Below are positions 7,301 through 11,582 of a stretch of DNA of 11,582 bases, one piece after another. A program made the translations under genes and the position numbers. The stretch's first letter is position 1; each line of letters begins with the position of its first letter. The DNA is taken from the NCBI GenBank assembly GCA_964411985.1, contig CAYPNF010000108.1, forward strand, positions 1 through 11,582. Direction: 5' to 3'. The DNA is from CAYPNF01 sp964411985. Its GTDB lineage: Bacteria > Verrucomicrobiota > Verrucomicrobiia > Limisphaerales > J093. The notes beneath the pieces were generated by a model. That model saw only the letters and a list, made by a program, of their open reading frames with translations. It was not told the origin of the DNA and ran no database searches.

Positions 7301-9264
7301 CCGACGAGCCTTGGAAGTACGAAATCGAGTCCGTCTGGGAGAGCCAAGTTACCAACGCCTCTCAGGGCGAGGTGACGGTGCCTTCCGGAGTCCTCAAGGT
7401 GGGACGCACCTACCGGGCGCGGGCCCGGATGACGGACTTAACCGGCCGGACCAGCCATTGGTCGGCCCCAGTGGAGTTTGTAGCAGGCGAACCCGACAAT
7501 GCCCAGGCGCTGGCGGATTTCCTGCGTCTCACGGAGATCATGTTCCAGCCGCCTGGCGGGAGCGATTTGGAGTATGTGGAACTGCACAACGCAAGCACCA
7601 ACCTCGCTCTCGATCTGACCGGTGTGACCTTCACGGACGGAATCCACTTCACCTTCCCAGCCGGCGCCAAGCTATCGCCGGGCGGTTATGCGCTGGTGGT
7701 GCGGGCTGCTTCGACCGACAACTTCTCTGCGTTTCGAGCCTACTACCATCTCGACTCCTCCACAGCCCTCTACGGTCCCTACTCGGGAGCCCTCGCGGAT
7801 GGAGGGGAGCTGTTGGTAGTCAAAACCGCGCCCGGCGGGAGTGAGATAGTCTCGTTGACCTACAGCGACGGCCGCGGTTGGCCAGTGGCGGCTGCCGGGG
7901 CCGGCCATTCCCTGGTACCCCTGGACTCGGCCATGAAGAGTCAAGCCGCGGGCGAGCTGAACTACGGAGGGAACTGGCGCAGCAGCAGCTTCCTCGGAGG
8001 CTCGCCCGGCCGGGCCGACCCGACCCCGGCTGGCGGTATGGTGCTCAACGAGATCATGGCCCATACCCGATTCACCGACCCCGCCTTCCCAGGGTACGAT
8101 TCCAACGATTGGATCGAGCTATTCAATCCCACTGCTGTCCCTGTCCGCTTGCTCGGATGGTTTCTCAGCGATGACCCCGCCAACCTGAAAAAGTGGGCAC
8201 TGCCCGACCTGACCCTGCCGGCCATGGGATGGATCGTCTTCGATGAAACCACGGGTTTCCACCAACCCATCACCACCGGCTTCGGCATCAACGAGGCGGG
8301 TGAACGGTTGTACCTGTCGTTCCTCACGGGAGAGGGGCAGGATCGAGTGGGCGACGCCATCAGCTTCAAGGGGCAGCCCTCGGACAGGTCGATCGGACGG
8401 TACCCTGACGGGGGCGCAGAGGGACAGAGCCTCATGCCCACGCGGGGTTCGGCAAACCAGGCCGCCACTGCCACCGCCGTGATCAGCGAGCTCATGTACC
8501 ATCCGCCTGACCTCGGGACCAACCAAGTCGACAACGTGGGCGACGAGTACGTGGAGTTGCTCAATCTGACTGCGGGCCCGCTCGATCTCTACACCAGCGC
8601 CGGCCCCTGGCGTGTGGACGGATCTGTGGAGTTCTCGTTCCCTGTCGGCACGGTATTGCCTGCGAACGGCCATGCGCTGGTGGTCGGCTTCGACCCGGCC
8701 AACAGCCCGACCGCTCTGGCCAGCTTCCGCGCCCACTATGGCATTACCGGCACCAATGTTCCCATCTACGGACCCTACCAAGGGAAACTCCCGAACAGCA
8801 GCGGACGGGTCGCGCTCGAGAAACCCCAGGCCCCAGACAATGCTGTGGATCCGATCAGCTGGGTAATTGTGGACGAGGTTCTGTACGCTGACGGACCACC
8901 CTGGCCTGTGCTGGCGGATGGTGCTGGCCGGGCGCTGCGGCGCGTGGGGTGGGTGGGCTCTGGGAATGAGGCGGCTCATTGGCTGGCAGCCGATCCTGAC
9001 CCGGGGTCCGGCAGCGGACCCGATGAGTCTGAGTTATTATTTACTGCGGCATCCTTCGAACCGGATGGCGTCCACTTGGAATTCAACCGGCCCGCAGGCA
9101 AAACGGTTGCGCTGGAGTACAACGCCTCCTTGGAGAGTGGTTCCGCCTGGCTGAATCTCACGAATTTTCCACCTCCGATGACTGCCACTCGACAGGGAGT
9201 CGTTGACTCCCTCGGGCCTGACGTGGGCACTCGGTTCTATCGGCTCGTTACACCGAGCCGCTGA
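4315..9264 (+). CDS. large secreted CotH kinase protein with four lamin-tail domains
   Basis: A 1649-residue exported protein. The ATG at 4315 yields a signal peptide: basic n-region, hydrophobic core ARVAACFLAVLLSV and likely cleavage near SVRAA (about residue 36). A TTG at 4234 would put 27 unhelpful residues before it. Modules in order: lamin-tail domain 1 (37-155, VVINEIHYAPD), a jelly-roll-like module (190-355, GSEWRYLKG and FNDAAWGVG), an Ig-like module (380-505), and a CotH kinase domain (530-935) with K590 and K594 in CKNMWKFDFNRG, GLYLAVEQEDGRF, and WDLDLTW (D794, D796). A linker with FALLSWRIGE follows, then lamin-tail domains 2 (from 1070), 3 (from 1242) and 4 (from 1389), and a small C-terminal beta domain ending RFYRLVTP. 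CotH proteins phosphorylate surface proteins in spores and some bacteria; lamin-tail domains are thought to aid adhesion or binding. No sorting signal such as LPXTG or PEP-CTERM is visible. Substrate and final location are unknown. Confidence 0.93.
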   Translation: MFTVHMPLPSRGLRGSRALARVAACFLAVLLSVRAAVVINEIHYAPDVKTQHVQFIELYNSGTNSVDLTGWAFTSGVRFAFPTATRIEPGAYLLVAEDPASLQSKYHVTALGPWEGTLSKQADRVVLANGAGEVEDAVDYQLGFPWPTVGDPPGYSIELLNPQLDNNLGGSWRASVTGGAAPQGTVLIASGSEWRYLKGTAEASSPTTAWREPTFNDAAWGVGLAPVGYDSQVTMRTPLSDMPGNFISFFLRRTFVVENPATITALTLEALYDDGFKLWINGSNVLNVALPAGEVPYSDAAQGSARESNAYDTFAIDTPSSLLRKGTNIIAVQVHNILLSGSSDCFFDGRLTAQSGPTGRGPTPGRLNSVYAVMVPPQIRQVEHSPQQPASGVPVQITARVTHPEGVAGVHLLYQVVDPGNYIEITDPAYTTSWTAVPMNDAGTAGDALAGDHIYSATLPKDLQVHRRLVRYRIEAESTAGLSVTVPYADDPEPNFAYYVYNGVPAWTGAVKPGAAGTLGQTVTVPASEMNRLPVFQLIAKKQAVEESTWFSRYGGDAYPWVGTLVYDGHVYDHIHYRARGGVWRYSMCKNMWKFDFNRGHDLQVRDNWGRKYSAKWTKLNLGAAIQQGDYNHRGEQGMFESVGFRLFNLAGVPTCNTTFAQFRVVDAPQEVDSASQYEGDFWGLYLAVEQEDGRFLDEHGLPDANFYKMEGGTGELNNIGPYGPTDKSDLNRFMAGLNGSSTEAWWRTNWHLPNGYSYQAIVQAIHHFDIAAGKNYFYYRDPRTGLWTVHAWDLDLTWAENMYDAGGYGGEVFKSYALAKPALKLEFRNRVREIRDLLFNEDQAWQLIDEYAGRLRGPTNAPSILDADRSQWDYNPKMIDPAYCDNPSSKAGQGRYYRWPNEPTVSKDFNGCVQLMKNYVRFRSTNPAAQGSPLDQLSADTLIPSTPVVQYSGSTNFAVNRLGFRCSAFSGTGGFALLSWRIGEITRPMDPSWTADEPWKYEIESVWESQVTNASQGEVTVPSGVLKVGRTYRARARMTDLTGRTSHWSAPVEFVAGEPDNAQALADFLRLTEIMFQPPGGSDLEYVELHNASTNLALDLTGVTFTDGIHFTFPAGAKLSPGGYALVVRAASTDNFSAFRAYYHLDSSTALYGPYSGALADGGELLVVKTAPGGSEIVSLTYSDGRGWPVAAAGAGHSLVPLDSAMKSQAAGELNYGGNWRSSSFLGGSPGRADPTPAGGMVLNEIMAHTRFTDPAFPGYDSNDWIELFNPTAVPVRLLGWFLSDDPANLKKWALPDLTLPAMGWIVFDETTGFHQPITTGFGINEAGERLYLSFLTGEGQDRVGDAISFKGQPSDRSIGRYPDGGAEGQSLMPTRGSANQAATATAVISELMYHPPDLGTNQVDNVGDEYVELLNLTAGPLDLYTSAGPWRVDGSVEFSFPVGTVLPANGHALVVGFDPANSPTALASFRAHYGITGTNVPIYGPYQGKLPNSSGRVALEKPQAPDNAVDPISWVIVDEVLYADGPPWPVLADGAGRALRRVGWVGSGNEAAHWLAADPDPGSGSGPDESELLFTAASFEPDGVHLEFNRPAGKTVALEYNASLESGSAWLNLTNFPPPMTATRQGVVDSLGPDVGTRFYRLVTPSR

Positions 9265-9269
9265 ACGGT

Positions 9270-9276
9270 GGAGAAG
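9270..9276 (+). promoter_or_regulatory. ribosome binding site for the isomerase-like gene
   Basis: GGAGAAG lies eight bases before the ATG at 9285 and immediately after the stop of the large secreted protein. It supports that start and translation from a shared transcript. Confidence 0.6.
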
Positions 9277-9284
9277 ACCACTCC

Positions 9285-10181
9285 ATGAACGCTTCCCTAT
9301 CCCGTCGCCGATGGCTCGGCCTGGCTGCGGCCGCCTCGGCCAGTGCCGCGATCCCGTGCAACCCCGCCTGCGGCGCCGATGCGCCGACTGCGGCCCCGCG
9401 GCCGCGTCTGGCGGTGTGCATCGACGCGCTGTTTACGAACGTGCCCTTTGAAGAGCGCCCCGCCAAGGTGAAGGCGGCGGGCGTCGGCGCCTTCGAGTTC
9501 TGGGGCTGGCGGGGACGCGACATGGACAAGCTCGCCCGAATTCGCGAGGAACTCGGCATGGAGGTGGTAGGCTTGGCCTGCGATACAGGCGGCCCACTGG
9601 TGGCCCCGGGTGGTGCCCAGCGGATCATCGCACCGCTCAAGGACACGCTGGCGGCGGCGCGGAAGCTCGGCTGCCGCCACATCATCGCCCAGGTGGGCAA
9701 CGAACTGAAGGATGTCCCCCGCGCCCAACAGCACGCGAATTGTGTCGAGGCCTTCCGCGCCGCCGCCCCGTTGTGCGAGGACGCCGGTGTGACGTTAAGT
9801 ATCGAGACGCTCAACGTGCTGGTCGACCACAAGGGCTATTACCTGGCCACGTCGGAAGAAGGCTTCCGCATGGTCGATGAGGTGGGAAGCCCGTGCGTCC
9901 GCCTGCTGTTCGACATCTACCACCAGCAGATCACCGAGGGCAATCTGATCGCCAACATCACGACCAACCTTGGGAAGATCTCCCATTTCCACGTGGCCGA
10001 CGTGCCTGGGCGCCATCAACCGGGCACCGGCGAAATCAACTACCTGAACGTCTTCCGCGCCATCGCCACGAAGGGGTTCACCGGCTTCCTCGGCCTGGAG
10101 ATGTGGCCTACCGTGGACCCTACCCAGGCGATCCGCGAGTCGATCGCGCTCCTGGCGGAGGCCACCACCGGGCAGAAGTAG
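9285..10181 (+). CDS. Tat-exported hydroxypyruvate isomerase-like TIM-barrel protein
   Basis: A 298-residue member of the xylose-isomerase-like TIM-barrel superfamily, closest by motif to hydroxypyruvate isomerase (Hyi/OtnI), which interconverts hydroxypyruvate and tartronate semialdehyde or related keto-sugars. The strongest marks are the LNVLVDHKGYYL segment (176-187), FDIYHQQITEGNLI (209-222), and HFHVADVPGRHQPGTGEINY (234-253). Likely metal ligands are E174, D210, H236 and E272, all present. The N terminus is a twin-arginine signal, SRRRWLG (6-12), followed by an Ala-rich core, so the enzyme is probably exported folded with its metal. E. coli Hyi is cytoplasmic and lacks this leader. Exported members are frequent in Planctomycetes and Verrucomicrobia, and many have no tested activity, so the substrate may be another sugar. 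It starts 20 bases after the CotH gene and is probably co-transcribed with it. Confidence 0.88.
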   Translation: MNASLSRRRWLGLAAAASASAAIPCNPACGADAPTAAPRPRLAVCIDALFTNVPFEERPAKVKAAGVGAFEFWGWRGRDMDKLARIREELGMEVVGLACDTGGPLVAPGGAQRIIAPLKDTLAAARKLGCRHIIAQVGNELKDVPRAQQHANCVEAFRAAAPLCEDAGVTLSIETLNVLVDHKGYYLATSEEGFRMVDEVGSPCVRLLFDIYHQQITEGNLIANITTNLGKISHFHVADVPGRHQPGTGEINYLNVFRAIATKGFTGFLGLEMWPTVDPTQAIRESIALLAEATTGQK

Positions 10182-10193
10182 TGTCGCCCTACC

Positions 10194-10220
10194 CCTGGGT
10201 CCAAGGGCCCTGGACCTGGG
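10194..10220 (+). terminator. GC-rich hairpin between convergent genes
   Basis: CCTGGGTCCA and TGGACCTGGG can pair over ten positions (two are G-U in the plus-strand RNA) around an AGGGCCC loop. The hairpin begins 13 bases after the isomerase stop and lies between it and the convergent B-box gene. There is no T-run afterwards, so termination could be weak or factor-assisted. The G-U pairs become A-C mismatches in the minus-strand RNA, so it favours the plus-strand transcript. Confidence 0.5.
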
Positions 10221-10243
10221 ACGGTCTCTGAACCCACCCGTTC

Positions 10244-10636
10244 CTATGGGCGAGTGTTGTTCCGATCTTCCACGGCGGTGATCTGCCTGCCGCTGCGGTG
10301 GCTGAAGAAGGCCCACAGCAGGAAGACGCACCCCAGCGGCACCATAGAGATCGCTCCATAGCTCTGCGAGACAAGCACCGGAAGGATCCCAAAGCCAAGG
10401 AAGAGCAGACCGCAGATCCCCAAGACGAGGGCATTCCGTCCATAAGCGGCGCCGGCCTTCTGGTAGGCGGTCTTGCTCCGCTCAATCACCAGATTCACCG
10501 CCGCCACCTCCGGTTCACACCTACCTCGACACGCGGTACCAGGAGGAACGTCGGCACCGCACTCCATGCACAGGCCCCGACTGCAACTCTTGCAGAGGGC
10601 CACTGCATCTCGATCAGGATGATAATAGCATTTCAT
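10244..10636 (-). CDS. B-box zinc-finger protein with two membrane helices
   Basis: This 130-residue protein starts with a B-box-like zinc-binding segment: C3, H6, C15, C18, C23, C26, C36 and C40 in the pattern CxxH, CxxC, CxxC, CxxxC. Such modules head many small bacterial membrane proteins whose role is unknown; the zinc ligands probably stabilise a fold or protein contact. After a linker containing a charged helix (about 45-60) come two hydrophobic segments, near residues 68-86 and 92-112, then a short basic/polar tail. A two-helix inner-membrane protein with a cytoplasmic zinc ribbon is the likeliest topology, by inference. The ATG at 10636 lacks a clear Shine-Dalgarno sequence. It converges on the isomerase gene and runs in the same direction as the kinase gene 270 bases upstream. 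No specific function can be assigned. Confidence 0.75.
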   Translation of the reverse strand: MKCYYHPDRDAVALCKSCSRGLCMECGADVPPGTACRGRCEPEVAAVNLVIERSKTAYQKAGAAYGRNALVLGICGLLFLGFGILPVLVSQSYGAISMVPLGCVFLLWAFFSHRSGRQITAVEDRNNTRP

Positions 10637-10906
10637 GTACTTGGACTCTATGTCGCTCCGGGCCAGTGGCCATTACATTGCCTCAACCACTCATCACGAT
10701 TCAAGTCGCTTGAACGACTCGACCACCGTGCCCAACCGGAGCCGCTGTCTTTTCGCCGGTAGGGCCGGGCTCTCCGCAGCCCGCCGTTTCCGCTTTCTCG
10801 TCCCCCGGACGCGATGAGGACCCCGCTGCCTTACGGCCCCCCGCTTCAACGAAACTTGACCGCAAGAGGCAAGGGGTGAGGATCTATGGTCCTACGGCCT
10901 GAGGGG
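10637..10906. other. 270-base spacer without a supported gene
   Basis: This lies between the histidine kinase stop and the B-box gene start, both on the minus strand. I found no coding region with recognisable homology here. It holds the palindrome at 10700-10714 and a GGCCAGTGGCC inverted repeat near 10660. It probably contains the B-box gene promoter, but I see no convincing -35/-10 pair. No strong T-tailed hairpin follows the kinase stop. Confidence 0.5.
10700..10719. promoter_or_regulatory. overlapping inverted repeats, possible operator
   Basis: TTCAAG-TCG-CTTGAA is a perfect 6-base inverted repeat at 10700-10714. It overlaps a second one, AGTCG-CTTGAA-CGACT, at 10704-10719. They lie 64-83 bases upstream of the B-box gene start, where a promoter would be expected. 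The sequence could be a repressor site or two competing hairpins. The evidence is symmetry and position only. Confidence 0.3.
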
Positions 10907-11582
10907 TTATTCCAAAGCTTCCCTGACCTTTTCCGCCAGGTCCTGAAGCGTAAAGGGCTTCTGGAGATACTGCACGCCGTCATCCAGCACGCCGTGATGG
11001 GCGATTGCATCGGCGGTGTAGCCGGAGATGAATAGGCACTTCAAGTCCGGCCGGCCGGTCTGCAACCTGTCTCGCAACACCTTGCCGTTTAAGCCTGGCA
11101 GGACCACGTCAGTGATCAGCAAGTGGATCGTTCCGGCATGTTGTGTCGCCAGGATCAGGGCCTGCTCCGGAGTGGAGGCTGTCAGCACGGTGTAGCCGAG
11201 TTGGTCCAGAATTTGCCGGCCCAGATTCAGAATCTGTGGCTCGTCCTCCACCAGTAACACCGTCTCGGTGCCGCGCGGTGCGCGGCGGACGGTTTTCTGG
11301 GGCGCAGCGATCGATTCGGCCTCCGCGCGTGGGAGGTAGATCTCGAAAGTTGTCCCGCGGCCCGGCTCGCTGGACGTGTTGATCAGTCCGCGGTTCTGTT
11401 TGATGATCCCAAAGACGGTTGCCAAACCCAAGCCGGTCCCTTTGCCCGGTTCCTTGGTGGTGAAGAATGGCCCGAAAAGGTGGGATCGCGTCTCGTCATC
11501 CATGCCTTTCCCGGTGTCCCTCAGGGCTAGGATCACGTAGTCCCCGGGAGCACAATCCGGGTGGGTCCTTGCAGCGCTGTCC
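10907..11582 (-). CDS. hybrid sensor histidine kinase, C-terminal part (partial at window edge)
   Basis: The reading frame is open to the right edge, so at least 224 C-terminal residues are seen and the N terminus lies outside. First comes the end of the HATPase_c domain: the G1 box DTGKGMD, the F box FGPFFTTK, and the G2 box GKGTGLGLATVFGI, followed by the usual SEPGRGTTFEIYLP end. After a short linker (AEAESIAAPQKTVRRAPRG) a receiver domain begins, TVLLVEDEP, with the phosphoacceptor Asp in LLITDVVLPG (codon at 11108-11110) and the conserved Lys in LQKPF. All nucleotide-binding and phosphorylation residues in view are intact. The receiver at the very end suggests a phosphorelay or an autoregulated kinase. 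The sensor domain, HisKA helix and signal cannot be known from this window. The GTG at 11536 is internal, not a start. Confidence 0.95.
   Translation of the reverse strand, partial: DSAARTHPDCAPGDYVILALRDTGKGMDDETRSHLFGPFFTTKEPGKGTGLGLATVFGIIKQNRGLINTSSEPGRGTTFEIYLPRAEAESIAAPQKTVRRAPRGTETVLLVEDEPQILNLGRQILDQLGYTVLTASTPEQALILATQHAGTIHLLITDVVLPGLNGKVLRDRLQTGRPDLKCLFISGYTADAIAHHGVLDDGVQYLQKPFTLQDLAEKVREALE

Noticed and set aside
8119..8979. Minus-strand open frame of 286 codons inside the lamin-tail region
   Set aside because: Antisense shadow of the large secreted protein with shadow-like composition.
10635..10817. Possible small plus-strand gene of 60 codons in the spacer
   Set aside because: It has no ribosome binding site or recognisable motif; its Ser/Thr/Arg-rich peptide looks random.

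Overview
The window is GC-rich and carries about eight genes, packed tightly except for two short spacers. The secreted protein with four lamin-tail domains and a CotH kinase, ending in an 'RFYRL' tail, suggests a Verrucomicrobiota genome, possibly the Pedosphaera/Limisphaerales side. So do the Tat-exported sugar-isomerase-like TIM barrel and the B-box/two-helix membrane protein. This placement is inferred from family recognition; there is no rRNA or other phylogenetic marker to confirm it.

Left block (about 1-3810, minus strand): a PilT/PilU-like type IV pilus ATPase (GTG start at 3810), then argininosuccinate lyase (argH), then a squalene/phytoene synthase. The three genes run in one direction with very short gaps, so they are probably one transcript, although they serve twitching motility, arginine synthesis and triterpenoid synthesis. 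A further minus-strand gene may begin at position 42 and run off the window.

Middle block: a small cupin (minus, 3921-4199) diverges from a very large secreted protein (plus, 4315-9264). That protein has a signal peptide, an N-terminal lamin-tail domain, a jelly-roll-like module, an Ig-like module, a CotH kinase domain, a linker, three more lamin-tail domains and a small C-terminal beta domain. Twenty bases downstream lies a Tat-exported hydroxypyruvate-isomerase-like enzyme. These two genes probably form a transcript for exported proteins. A strong GC-rich hairpin follows.

Right block (minus strand): a small B-box zinc-finger protein with two membrane helices (10244-10636), a 270-base spacer with a palindrome, and the C-terminal part of a hybrid histidine kinase (ATPase plus receiver domain) that enters from beyond the right edge.

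I see no CRISPR array, insertion sequence, tRNA, rRNA, phage gene or recognisable defence system. The items most worth a second look are the multi-lamin-tail CotH protein coupled to an exported isomerase, the divergent PilT motifs, the mixed-function operon, and the cluster of inverted repeats upstream of the PilT-like gene.
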